Origin: DASYRM01 sp035646375
GTDB taxonomy: Bacteria; Acidobacteriota; Vicinamibacteria; Vicinamibacterales; UBA2999
Direction of reading: 5' to 3'
Assembly: GCA_035646375.1 (NCBI GenBank)
Contig: DASRPM010000134.1
Coordinates: 1 to 37,566, forward strand
Length of the DNA stretch: 37,566 bases
Position numbers and translations under genes: made by a program. Shown piece by piece: positions 15,752 through 23,820 of this stretch. The notes under the pieces are model-generated. The model saw only the letters and a program-made list of their open reading frames with translations, made no database searches and had not been told where the DNA came from. How positions within the stretch are numbered: the stretch's first letter is position 1; each line of letters begins with the position of its first letter.

Positions 15752-16743
15752 CGCGCGGTCCCCTTGAGGGTCGCGTACACGGCGGCGATGTGATCGTTGC
15801 GCACCGTGTCCCAGCGCTCGAATCCCTTGAAGGCGTCGAGCGTCAGCGTCTTCTGGATCTCGGCCAGGCTGCGCCCGGCGCCGACGCCCGCGGCCACGCC
15901 GGTCGAGATCTCCTGCAGGTAGCGCAGCAACTCGCCCGCGTCCTTCTTCGTGCCCGACAGGGCGTGCCCCGTCAGCGCGTGATCGAAGTCGAGGGCGTTG
16001 ACGCGGGTGAGCGCGTCGATCCAGGCGCCGACGCTCGGCGCCAGCCCGCCCGGCAGACGGCGCACTTGCAGAATGTCGGCGCTGAACACCGCCCGCTCGG
16101 CGGGGAAGTGCAGCACGGAGCTGTCGTCGGCGTGCGCGGTACCGAGGTGCAGCATCGTCACGCTCTTGCCGCCCAGCGTCACCGTATGGCGATCGGTGTA
16201 GGTGACCGTCGGCGGGTGGACGTCGCTCACCGACCCGCGCGCGATCTCGGCGCCGCTCACCACGTCGTCGCGGTTGTAGTCGAACATCGCGAAGCGATCG
16301 CGGATGTCGGCTGCCGCTTCGGCGCGCTCCACCAGCCCGTTCTTGTTGGCGTCCATCTTCATGGCCGCCTCGGTGAGCGGTGGATTGCCGGCCGGCGGCG
16401 CCAGCGCCGCGAGCATGTTGCGGTGGCCGACGAACTCCGCGGTGTCGGCGAACACCACCCCGCCCGACGCGTGGTCCCAGTCCCGGTGCGTGTAGAGCAC
16501 GTAGCGGACCGGCACCTTGAACCGCGACGCGATCTCGCTCTTGAGCCAGCGGCCGAAGTCGCGGTTGATCGGGTCGCTCATGATCACGCCCTCGGGCGTG
16601 ACCAGGAACACCGTGTAGTGGTTGTTGTTCTGGGCGCGATACAGCTGCCCGGTGACGTTGACGATGGCGCGGGTGGGCGCCTGCTGAGCCGCCGCCGCCG
16701 TCGTGAGGGCGACGAGTCCTATCGCGACCGCAATCGTTTTCAT
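15748..16743 (-). CDS. Exported metallo-beta-lactamase-fold hydrolase with inserted EF-hand pair
   Basis: A 331-residue protein starting at ATG 16743-16741, supported by GGAGAG at 16748-16753, with a signal peptide ending near TAAAAQQ. The MBL core is visible: motif THRDWDHASGG with His86, Asp88, Asp90 and His91, later His204 in GTAHADD, Asp223 in FSADILQ and His260 in LTGHALSG. The usual HxHxDH is changed to HxDxDH, which should alter one metal site. Between the motifs are two 12-residue EF-hand loops, DANKNGLVERAE (131-142) and DYNRDDVVSGAE (155-166), with acidic or Asn residues at positions 1, 3, 5 and Glu at 12. The hydrolase may need calcium for stability or regulation. It is coupled to the esterase gene. 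Substrate unknown. Confidence 0.9.
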   Translation of the reverse strand: MKTIAVAIGLVALTTAAAAQQAPTRAIVNVTGQLYRAQNNNHYTVFLVTPEGVIMSDPINRDFGRWLKSEIASRFKVPVRYVLYTHRDWDHASGGVVFADTAEFVGHRNMLAALAPPAGNPPLTEAAMKMDANKNGLVERAEAAADIRDRFAMFDYNRDDVVSGAEIARGSVSDVHPPTVTYTDRHTVTLGGKSVTMLHLGTAHADDSSVLHFPAERAVFSADILQVRRLPGGLAPSVGAWIDALTRVNALDFDHALTGHALSGTKKDAGELLRYLQEISTGVAAGVGAGRSLAEIQKTLTLDAFKGFERWDTVRNDHIAAVYATLKGTAR

Positions 16744-16747
16744 GAGG

Positions 16748-16753
16748 CTCTCC
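16748..16753 (-). promoter_or_regulatory. Ribosome binding site of the EF-hand MBL gene
   Basis: GGAGAG on the minus strand four bases before ATG 16743. It fixes this start over the in-frame upstream codon at 16779. Confidence 0.65.
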
Positions 16754-16841
16754 GTGGATTGGCCGGGATTCTCCCTCAATACCCGGGGAGCCGTCGAGCC
16801 TGTGTGTCGCGGTGGCGTGATTGCTGCTTACCTCGGCCGAT

Positions 16842-17906
16842 ATGGACGACACGGCGCCGACGGCATCGGCGGCAGCGGCCGGGCTTCGCTACGTGAACGA
16901 TGCCAGGATGCCGGGCATCCGTCGGCTTGGCCGAACGCGCGTGCGCTACGTGGATCCCGAGGGACGCACCGTCACCAATCGGGAGTTGCTGGCGCGCATC
17001 AGGTCGCTGGCGGTGCCCCCGGCCTGGACGCACGTATGGATCTGCCCGAATCCGCTGGGCCATGTGCAGGCGACCGGCCGTGACGCCCGTGGACGCAAGC
17101 AGTATCGCTACCATCCCCGCTGGCGTGAGATCCGTGACGACGTGAAGTACGGCCGCCTGCTCGAGTTTGCCTCGGCGCTGCCGGCCCTGCGCGATCGCGT
17201 TGCCGCCGACCTGCGGCGCGGCGGCCTGCCGCGCGAGAAGGTGCTGGCGACGGTCGTCGCGCTGCTCGAGAAGACGCTGATCAGGGTCGGCAACGAGGAA
17301 TACGCGCGCACCAACCGTTCGTACGGGCTCACCACGATGCGTAACGCCCATGCCAAGGTGCGTGCGAACGCCGTGCGCTTCGAGTTTCGCGGCAAGAGCG
17401 GCATCGCCCACAGCGTCGGCGTGCAGGACGCGCGCCTGGCGCGCATCGTCAAGGCGTGCCGCGATCTGCCCGGCTACGAGCTCTTTCAGTACGTGGACGA
17501 GGTCGGGGAGCGCTGCGCGATCGGTTCGGCGGACGTGAACGACTACCTGCGCCAGGTCTGTGGCGAGGCGTTCACGGCCAAGGATTTCAGGACGTGGGCG
17601 GGCACGGTGCTCGTGGCTCGCGCGCTGGCCGATGCCGCGCGTCCCGCCACGGCGGCCGCCGGCAAGCGCGCCATCGTGCAGGCGATCGGGGCGGCGGCGC
17701 AGCGGCTGGGCAACACGGTTGCCGTGTGCCGCAAGTCCTACGTGCACCCAGCGGTCGTCGAAGGGTTCCTCGAGGGCGACGTCATCGGCCCGCCTCGTGG
17801 CCCGTCAGCGCGAGCACGCCGGCTGTCCGGCGACGAGGCCGCCGTGGCCCGGTTGATCGATCGACGGACCCGCGCCGCTCGCCGAACGGCCAAGAAGGTC
17901 GCCTGA
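16842..17906 (+). CDS. DNA topoisomerase IB
   Basis: A 354-residue bacterial type IB topoisomerase, poxvirus-like, which relaxes supercoils through a transient 3'-phosphotyrosyl bond. Signatures are RRLGRTRVRYVDPEG, the DNA-binding segment VWICPNPLGHVQATGRD, ARGRKQYRYHPRWREIRD, EYARTNRSYGLTT, FRGKSGIAH (catalytic Lys), DFRTWAGTV (Arg/His region) and the nucleophile Tyr300 in CRKSYVHPAV. The basic C-terminus is lysine- and arginine-rich. The ATG at 16842 is chosen over an in-frame TTG at 16821. The upstream 98 bases are the divergent promoter region shared with the MBL gene. The neighbours are not related to DNA metabolism. Confidence 0.95.
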   Translation: MDDTAPTASAAAAGLRYVNDARMPGIRRLGRTRVRYVDPEGRTVTNRELLARIRSLAVPPAWTHVWICPNPLGHVQATGRDARGRKQYRYHPRWREIRDDVKYGRLLEFASALPALRDRVAADLRRGGLPREKVLATVVALLEKTLIRVGNEEYARTNRSYGLTTMRNAHAKVRANAVRFEFRGKSGIAHSVGVQDARLARIVKACRDLPGYELFQYVDEVGERCAIGSADVNDYLRQVCGEAFTAKDFRTWAGTVLVARALADAARPATAAAGKRAIVQAIGAAAQRLGNTVAVCRKSYVHPAVVEGFLEGDVIGPPRGPSARARRLSGDEAAVARLIDRRTRAARRTAKKVA

Positions 17907-17925
17907 AGCGCATACAATCCGCCGC

Positions 17926-19686
17926 ATGCCGACGAACGGCCCGCAGAAGCCGGCCCACATCCGCGAATTCACCCCCCGCTCCGTCGCCGTCGGCCTCCTG
18001 GTCGCGCTCGTTATCGGGGCGTCCTATCCCTACATGGTCCTGAAGTTCGGGTTCGGTCCGAACATCTCGGTCGTCTCCGCCTTCTTCGGTTTTCTGGCGC
18101 TGGGGCTGCTGTCGAAGAGCTACAACCGCTGGGAGAACAACGTCGTCCAGACGGCCGGGACGTCGGCGGGGCAGGTGGCGTTCCTCTGCTGGCTGCTGGC
18201 GGCGTTCGATCTGCTCCGGCTGGAACCCGGCAGCGGCTTCGACGTGAATCTCACGCGGTTCCAGACGTGGGCGTGGCTGTCGGCATCCGGGCTGCTGGGG
18301 GTGTTTCTGGCCGTGCCGCTGCGGAAGCATTTCATCGACGACGAGAACCTGCCCTTCCCCGACGGCATCGCCGCCGGCGAGACGCTCATCCTGCTCGACG
18401 CCCGCGGCCCGCAGGCGCGCAAGTCGGCGTTTGCGATGATCGCCGCGCTCGTTTCATCGGGCCTCGTGTTCCTGGCCACGGTCCTGCAGTGGATGCGCGA
18501 CGCGATTCCCCTCGTCGTCAACGACTTCTCGGCGCGCGTGGGGCTCGGATTCGGCATCTCGCTCCTCAGCATCGGGTCCGGCATCATCATCGGCCTCCGT
18601 ATCAGCGCCAGCATGCTGATTGGCGGCATCGTGGCCTGGGTGCTGATGCCGCCGTGGCTGGTGCAACAAGGGTTGCTCGCGGCCGACGGCCGCCGCGTGG
18701 ACATCCTGCTGCTCGTGATGTGGCCGTCGGTGGGGCTCCTCGTGGCCGGCGGGCTGTGCGCCCTGCTCTTGCGGTGGCGTGCGCTGACAGCCACCTTCCG
18801 GTCGCTCGCGGCGGCCGACGTGACCTCGGGTGATCTGCCGCTCCGGTGGGTTCTCGTCGGCGGCGGGGTGTCGACGCTGCTGGTGATTGCCGCGCAGTCG
18901 CTCTTCTTCGGCACGCCCGTCTGGCATTCAGTGCTCGCCATTCTGCTGGCGCTGCCGCTCGGGCTCGTGGCGCTGCGCGTCCTCGGCGAGACCAACTGGG
19001 GCCCGATCAGCACCATGACCAACGTCATGCAGGCGATGTTCGCGGGGATCGCGCCGGGCGATCTGCGCGCCAACATGACGTCGAGCGGCATCACGGGCGC
19101 GGTGGCCGCTGAATCGGAAGGGCTGATGCAGGACTTCCGCGCCGGCCAGATGATCGGCTCGACGCCGCGGATTCTCACCTACATGCAGCTGATCGCGGTG
19201 CCGGTCGGCGCGCTGGCGCTCGCCTTCATGTACCCGATCCTTCGCGACACTTACGGCATCACCGGCGACAACGCCCAGCTCCTGAGCCCCACGTCCCAGC
19301 GGTGGGTCGGGTTTGCCAAGCTCGTGACGCAGGATCTGTCGGGCGACAACCTGACGCCGGCGGCCGCGGCGCGCCTGGCATGGATGCAGACCTCGACGGC
19401 CGTCGGCGCCGTGATCGGCATTTTCCTCACGCTGCTCGAACAGAAGAAGTCGTGGCGCCCCTTCGTGCCCTCGCCGGCCGGCGTGGGTATCGCGATGCTC
19501 ATCCCGGTGAACGCCGTCACCGTCATCTTCCTCGGCGCCGTGCTCGACTGGATCTGGACGCGCGTGTCGCCCGCGACGCAGAAGAACTACGCGATCGCCG
19601 GTGCGTCGGGGCTGATCGCCGGCGAGGCGCTCGTGGCGGTGCTCATTCCGCTGCTGGTGACGGTCGGCTTGATGTCGCTGCCTTGA
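17926..19686 (+). CDS. OPT family oligopeptide/metal-chelate transporter
   Basis: A 586-residue membrane protein with about 14-16 hydrophobic segments. OPT-family features include a start REFTPRSVAVGLLVALVIGA followed by SYPYMVLKFGFGPNISVVSA, then NNVVQTAGTSAGQVAFLCWL, DENLPFPDGIAAGETL, GGIVAWVLMPPW, GPISTMTNVMQAMFAGI and SEGLMQDFRAGQMIGSTPRI. OPT proteins are proton-driven importers of oligopeptides or of metal-chelating amino acids. The substrate cannot be told here. It starts 19 bases after the topoisomerase gene, so the two may share a transcript without sharing a job. The GETL and NNxxQTxG segments place it with bacterial OPT rather than plant YSL members. Confidence 0.93.
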   Translation: MPTNGPQKPAHIREFTPRSVAVGLLVALVIGASYPYMVLKFGFGPNISVVSAFFGFLALGLLSKSYNRWENNVVQTAGTSAGQVAFLCWLLAAFDLLRLEPGSGFDVNLTRFQTWAWLSASGLLGVFLAVPLRKHFIDDENLPFPDGIAAGETLILLDARGPQARKSAFAMIAALVSSGLVFLATVLQWMRDAIPLVVNDFSARVGLGFGISLLSIGSGIIIGLRISASMLIGGIVAWVLMPPWLVQQGLLAADGRRVDILLLVMWPSVGLLVAGGLCALLLRWRALTATFRSLAAADVTSGDLPLRWVLVGGGVSTLLVIAAQSLFFGTPVWHSVLAILLALPLGLVALRVLGETNWGPISTMTNVMQAMFAGIAPGDLRANMTSSGITGAVAAESEGLMQDFRAGQMIGSTPRILTYMQLIAVPVGALALAFMYPILRDTYGITGDNAQLLSPTSQRWVGFAKLVTQDLSGDNLTPAAAARLAWMQTSTAVGAVIGIFLTLLEQKKSWRPFVPSPAGVGIAMLIPVNAVTVIFLGAVLDWIWTRVSPATQKNYAIAGASGLIAGEALVAVLIPLLVTVGLMSLP

Positions 19687-19792
19687 TGGCGGCAGTCGAG
19701 GCGACGTTCGCGCTAACCCTGCTGTGCTTGCTGCCGGACCGGCGCTGCGGCTATAGCTAGTCCTCAGTCAGTCAGGTGACTCCCGGAACGCT

Positions 19793-19797
19793 GGAGG
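19793..19797 (+). promoter_or_regulatory. Strong ribosome binding site of the PEP-CTERM gene
   Basis: GGAGG seven bases before ATG 19805. Few genes in this window have so clear a site. Confidence 0.75.
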
Positions 19798-19804
19798 AGA
19801 ATCG

Positions 19805-20329
19805 ATGACGCGTAACATTTCGATCATCGCGCTGGTCTTCCCGTTCGTTCTGTTGAGTACGCCGTCCACGGGGTCAGCCGACACGATCTGGTCGTGGAGC
19901 TTTGACGAGACGCACTTCGTCGTCGGACCGACCGACTCGGTCGTTGTTCACGCGACGGTGTTCAACAGTCCGCTCTCGACCGAGCCGCTCGTGAAGACCG
20001 GCGGCGCCAGCTTCACGGGCGACCTTCAAAAGACCTACGATTTCGAATTCGGACCCGAGGCCCAGTTCTTGGGACTGAGCCTCGATCCAGGTGACAGTTT
20101 CTCGTTCGTTCTCGGAACCCTCACGCCGATCAGCCCTCCGGTTCCAATCGGGACGTACCCGTTCTGCTGTGAAGCGCATCTCGCATTCGGGTCTGCCGGC
20201 TCTTCTGACTTTCTGCCGCCGCTCAATACGTTCGAGATCGAAGTCGTGCCCGAACCGCCGATGTGGGCGTTGTGGAGTGTCGGTGTCCTGCCCTTCGTCT
20301 GGCGTCGTCTGCGTGCTGGTGGTCGCTGA
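19805..20329 (+). CDS. PEP-CTERM sorting domain protein
   Basis: A 174-residue exported protein. A signal peptide (MTRNISIIALVFPFVLLS, cleavage near GSADT) is followed by a beta-rich body of about 110 residues with no recognised domain. The C-terminal tail is the diagnostic part: VPEPPMWALWSVGVLPFVWR then RLRAGGR, i.e. the V-P-E-P motif, a short membrane span with Trp, and a basic end. PEP-CTERM tails are recognised by an exosortase and the protein is released or displayed on the surface, often with extracellular polysaccharide. No exosortase is in the window. A good SD site precedes it. It ends two bases from the convergent serine hydrolase gene. Specific function unknown. Confidence 0.85.
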   Translation: MTRNISIIALVFPFVLLSTPSTGSADTIWSWSFDETHFVVGPTDSVVVHATVFNSPLSTEPLVKTGGASFTGDLQKTYDFEFGPEAQFLGLSLDPGDSFSFVLGTLTPISPPVPIGTYPFCCEAHLAFGSAGSSDFLPPLNTFEIEVVPEPPMWALWSVGVLPFVWRRLRAGGR

Positions 20330-20331
20330 CG

Positions 20332-21510
20332 CTACGCGAACACCACGCTGTCCACGAGCGGCGTCAGCAGGTCGGCCCAGATCAGCGCGCCGCCGCCTTC
20401 GCCATTCGTCAGGATGACGAACCCGGTCTTGTGCTCCGGCGAGAACGCCGACTGCGAATGCCAGCCGTCGAAGTCGCCCCCGTGCGCCACGACGGTGCCC
20501 GGGTCGAGATGCCAGATCTGCCAGCCGAGCGCCCATGATGCCTTGACGGGCGACGCCCCTGCCTCAATCTGAGGCTTCAGCATCTCGTTCCTGCTCGCCT
20601 CGTTCAGGCGGTAGTCGTCGGCCGGCTTCGGCTGCATCACCTCGATCAGGAACCGCGCGTAATCGGTCGCCGTGGTCATGAGCGCGCCCGCCGATCCGTA
20701 GCGGGCGATCGCCGTGGCCGAGGGCGGTGCGTTTGCGAGCGGCTTGCCGGCTGCGTCGTGCGGCGTGGCAAGTGTCCGCTGCATCGCCGGCGTGAACGCA
20801 TACCCGCTGGACGTCATGCCGAACGGCCGCAGCAGACTGGCCTCCATGTACTCGCCGAAGTCGCTGGCACAGACGCGATAGCCCATGTCGAACGCGTCGC
20901 ACCGCGTGTCGTCGATGCGTCCGGTCAGCCGCGACACGATCGACTGGAGATAGTGGTACCCCTCCCCCGAATACGACCACTTCGAGCCCGGCGCGAAGTT
21001 GATGCGAAGGGGGTCGCTGGGCGTCCGCCAGTTGGGCAGCCCCGTGGTATGCGACAGGACGCGCCGCACGGTGATCTCGTGCAGCCGGGGATCGTCTTTC
21101 ACGAAGATGTCGCGCGTGTAGCGGGTCAGGGGCGCGTCGAGGTCGAGCACGCCCTGCTCGCACAGTTTCATCACGCGGTACGCGAAGACGGGCTTGCTCA
21201 TGGACTGCGCGCTGAAGACGGTGGCGTCGTCTACCGGGACGCCGGTTGTCCGGTGTCGCACGCCAAAGTGACCCGTCCACGCGATCCTGGCGTCTCGAAT
21301 GATCGCGATCGACACGCCCGGCACCTGACGTGCGGCCATCGATTCGCGAAGGCGCTTCTCGATCTCCGCGATGCGTGCGTCCCAGGTGGGAGCGGCGGCT
21401 GCGTTGGCCGGCGCGGACGTCGTTCGCGAGCATCCGATCGACGCCAGCAGGGAGCTGGCGGCAAGACCAGACCCACCAATACTGAGAAACGCTCTGCGTG
21501 TGAAAGGCAT
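20332..21510 (-). CDS. Serine hydrolase, beta-lactamase/class C family, Tat lipoprotein
   Basis: A 392-residue protein. The N-terminus MPFTRRAFLSIGGSG has a twin-arginine motif and ends in a lipobox-like LASIGC (Cys27), so a Tat-exported lipoprotein is likely. The catalytic SxxK is Ser103-Lys106 (AQSMSKPVFAY). A Tyr-containing second motif is seen in WSYSGEGYHYL, and the third motif is HGGDFDGW in place of KTG. HTTGLPNW is a family landmark. Members hydrolyse esters, peptides or D-amino-acid amides; beta-lactam resistance should not be assumed. A paralogue with the same plan is at 31882-33084. It converges with the PEP-CTERM gene. Confidence 0.92.
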   Translation of the reverse strand: MPFTRRAFLSIGGSGLAASSLLASIGCSRTTSAPANAAAAPTWDARIAEIEKRLRESMAARQVPGVSIAIIRDARIAWTGHFGVRHRTTGVPVDDATVFSAQSMSKPVFAYRVMKLCEQGVLDLDAPLTRYTRDIFVKDDPRLHEITVRRVLSHTTGLPNWRTPSDPLRINFAPGSKWSYSGEGYHYLQSIVSRLTGRIDDTRCDAFDMGYRVCASDFGEYMEASLLRPFGMTSSGYAFTPAMQRTLATPHDAAGKPLANAPPSATAIARYGSAGALMTTATDYARFLIEVMQPKPADDYRLNEASRNEMLKPQIEAGASPVKASWALGWQIWHLDPGTVVAHGGDFDGWHSQSAFSPEHKTGFVILTNGEGGGALIWADLLTPLVDSVVFA

Positions 21511-21538
21511 GCGACGAGCGAAGGATACCGGAACGGGA

Positions 21539-22261
21539 TTATTTGGAAAGCGGTTTCAGCCACTCCATGACCAGGAACCAGGGCGCGCGCGCGTAGCCGC
21601 CCGCGCGCGAGGCCGGCGCGTCCGCGGACGGCGCGGGCTCGTCGAAATGGGTCAGAACCAAGCCAGCACCGAGGAGTGCGCGTAGATACGTGCTCAAGGG
21701 GCGATGGTGATTGACCACTCGAATCCCCCGGTACTCGATCCACATCGCGCGCTCTCGCATGTAGTGGTCGATCGGATAGTAGGCGCGACGGCCGGCCGCA
21801 TCCTTGACCCAGCCCAGCTCCGCGCCCGCAGTGTTGAAGCTGTTGAGATTGGCGATCAACAACGTGCCACCGGGTCTCAATACGCGAGCCATATCCGGGA
21901 CAGCCGCCTCGATATCGGGGATGTCGATCAGCGACAGGTAGCTGACCACGAGGTCGAATGTTCCGTCGCGAAACGGCAGCCGCTCGGCTGTCGCTTTCAC
22001 GTACGTCCCACGGGGATCGCGCGTCCGCGCCACTGCGATCAAGGCGGAAGTGGGATCGACGCCCACCGCGTCGACATCCCGCGACTTGAGCATGCGGCAG
22101 AAGCGCCCTTCGCCGCAGCCCACGTCCAGCGCGTTCCCGGGAGAACGTGCGAGCGCGCGCGGAAGCATCACGGGATCCAGGACGTAGCGACGGCCGAAGT
22201 CGCCCGACGTGCCCATGTCGGCGACCCAGGCGTCCGCCGAGCTCTGCCAGCCGTTGTCCAT
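21539..22261 (-). CDS. SAM-dependent class I methyltransferase
   Basis: A 240-residue protein starting at ATG 22261-22259. Motif I ALDVGCGEGRFCRML (about residues 44-58) binds S-adenosylmethionine; VDAVGVDPTSALI is the acidic loop, ERLPFRDGTFDLVVSYLSLI is motif II/III and RVLRPGGTLLIANLNS is the post-motif strand. This is the Methyltransf_11 pattern. The C-terminal region (IDHYMRERAMWIEYRGIRVV and NHHRPLSTYLRALLGAG) is typical of small-molecule methyltransferases acting on ubiquinone-like or phenolic substrates, but the substrate cannot be assigned. The open frame continues upstream to 22459, but that part overlaps the next gene and lacks domain signal. Same strand as both neighbours. Confidence 0.9.
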   Translation of the reverse strand: MDNGWQSSADAWVADMGTSGDFGRRYVLDPVMLPRALARSPGNALDVGCGEGRFCRMLKSRDVDAVGVDPTSALIAVARTRDPRGTYVKATAERLPFRDGTFDLVVSYLSLIDIPDIEAAVPDMARVLRPGGTLLIANLNSFNTAGAELGWVKDAAGRRAYYPIDHYMRERAMWIEYRGIRVVNHHRPLSTYLRALLGAGLVLTHFDEPAPSADAPASRAGGYARAPWFLVMEWLKPLSK

Positions 22262-22302
22262 GGACGAGGATCGTACTCGACGGTGCAGAACACGAACGAC
22301 GG

Positions 22303-22734
22303 CTAATGGGCGCCGGCTGTGACCCCGAGCTCCTTGAACCGGCGCTCGAACGGCACCAGCCGTTCCCGGTCTCCCGCTTCGACGGCCTGCCACGCGTCCT
22401 CGCGGTGCACGATCTTGACGGCCCGGCGCACCTCCGGTCGGAAGCCGGTCTCCTTGCACAACTGTACGAGAACCTGCGCTGGCGCCAGCTCCGAGCGCGC
22501 CACTTCACCTTCGGCGGGAAGAATCAGTTTCGCCAGGTCGCCCAACTTGGTCAGGACGTTTCGAATGGCCGGGTCTCGCGATTCACCAGGCGTCATCGGT
22601 GCGGGCAGGCTGGCGGCGAGCTCGAACTCGAAGCCAACCTGCACTCGCTGGTCGCCCTGCATGACCACCAGTGGCCGCACTTCGTAGCGGGCACGATGCA
22701 AACGGACCCACTCACGCCAGTCGTCGTCTGTCAT
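22303..22734 (-). CDS. Unrecognised small protein coupled to phosphotransacetylase gene
   Basis: A 143-residue soluble protein with no signal peptide and no domain that I recognise. It begins MTDDDWREWVRLHRARYEVR and contains VGFEFELAASLPAP, NVLTKLGDLAKLILP and EVRRAVKIVHREDAWQAVEA, a mix of alpha and beta with many charged residues. The start ATG at 22734-22732 shares one base with the upstream phosphotransacetylase stop (TGATG), so translation is probably coupled. Coupling suggests a role tied to acetyl-phosphate or acyl-CoA metabolism, but that is context only. Confidence 0.7.
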   Translation of the reverse strand: MTDDDWREWVRLHRARYEVRPLVVMQGDQRVQVGFEFELAASLPAPMTPGESRDPAIRNVLTKLGDLAKLILPAEGEVARSELAPAQVLVQLCKETGFRPEVRRAVKIVHREDAWQAVEAGDRERLVPFERRFKELGVTAGAH

Positions 22735-23675
22735 CACGCCACCGCCCTTCCGGCCTGCTCGCGCCGCGCGTTGGCCAGCAGCACCGCGATGGCACACGAC
22801 GCGAGCCGCGCCGGCACGGAATCGGCGCGGCTGGTGAGCACGATGGGGACCCTCGCGCCGAGAACGATGCCGGCCGAATCCGCCCCGGCCAGGAAGCTGA
22901 GGCTCTTCGCGAGCATGTTGCCGGCTTCGAGATCCGGCACCACCAGCACGTTCGCCCGTCCTGCAACGGGCGAGTCGAGCTTCTTCATCCCGGCGGCCTC
23001 CGGGCTGATCGCGTTGTCGAGCGCGAGCGGGCCGTCCACCAGCGCCCCCGTGATCTGTTTGCGGTCGGCCATCTTGCACAGGGCGGCCGCCTCGATGGTC
23101 GAGGGCACCTTCGAATTCACGGTCTCCATGGCTGACAGGATGGCGACGCGCACGTCGTCCTGACCGAGCGCGTGCACCATGTCGATCGCGTTCTGCACGA
23201 TGTCGACCTTTTCCTCGAGCGTCGGCGCGATGTTCACCGCTGCATCGGTGATCACGAGCACGTCAGCATGACCAGGCACGTCCATCACGAAGCAGTGGCT
23301 GAGGCGCCGGGCCGTTCGTAAGCCGGTGTCACGCTTGACGACCGCGCCCAGCAGCTCGTCGGTGTGCAGGCTGCCCTTCATCAGGATCTCCGCCTGGCCG
23401 GACCGTACCAGGGCAACGGCCTTCTCGGCAGCTTCCTGACTGTGACGGGCATCGACGATGGAACACCGGGAGATGTCGAGCCGCCATTCCTCGGCCACCG
23501 CCGCGATGCGGGCGGGCGGCCCGACCAGCGTCGGCGTAATCAGTCCGAGTCGCGCCGCGTCGAGCGCGCCCTCGAGCGACGTTTTGTCGCACGGGTGTGC
23601 CACTGCGGCCGGTACCGGGCGCAGCGATTGGCAGCGCGCGATGAGGCGTTCGTACTTTTCATGCGTGTGTGCCAT
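22734..23675 (-). CDS. Phosphate acetyl/butyryltransferase
   Basis: A 313-residue PTA/PTB-family enzyme that interconverts acyl-CoA and acyl phosphate. Landmarks are ALDAARLGLITPTLVGPPAR, AEILMKGSLHTDELLGAVVK, RRLSHCFVMDVPGHADVLVI followed by TDAAVNIAPTLEEKVDIVQN, AILSAMETVNSKVPSTIEAA, ITGALVDGPLALDNAISPEA, and VLVVPDLEAGNMLAKSLSFL. It is the short form, of the type fused to MaoC-like domains in some bacteria but standing alone here. ATG 23675-23673 is preferred to the in-frame GTG at 23693. It is divergent from glgX and close to ackA; with acetate kinase it can make ATP from acetyl-CoA. I give no symbol, as acetyl and butyryl specificity cannot be told apart. Confidence 0.92.
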   Translation of the reverse strand: MAHTHEKYERLIARCQSLRPVPAAVAHPCDKTSLEGALDAARLGLITPTLVGPPARIAAVAEEWRLDISRCSIVDARHSQEAAEKAVALVRSGQAEILMKGSLHTDELLGAVVKRDTGLRTARRLSHCFVMDVPGHADVLVITDAAVNIAPTLEEKVDIVQNAIDMVHALGQDDVRVAILSAMETVNSKVPSTIEAAALCKMADRKQITGALVDGPLALDNAISPEAAGMKKLDSPVAGRANVLVVPDLEAGNMLAKSLSFLAGADSAGIVLGARVPIVLTSRADSVPARLASCAIAVLLANARREQAGRAVA

Positions 23676-23820
23676 GGCTGCCCGCGCTCGCACTATGAAC
23701 AGTCGGCCTCGCCGTGACTATGCACTTTCGACATTCCGAATCGACATAGCCAGTCGACGGAGCGGCGCCCGATGCTGCGAATGGCGGAGCGCGGACGGCG
23801 CCGCCGATCGCGAAGGCGCC

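Noticed and set aside
19686..19760. 24-codon frame overlapping the OPT stop as TGATG
   Set aside because: The overlap is suggestive and the peptide somewhat hydrophobic, but there is no other support.
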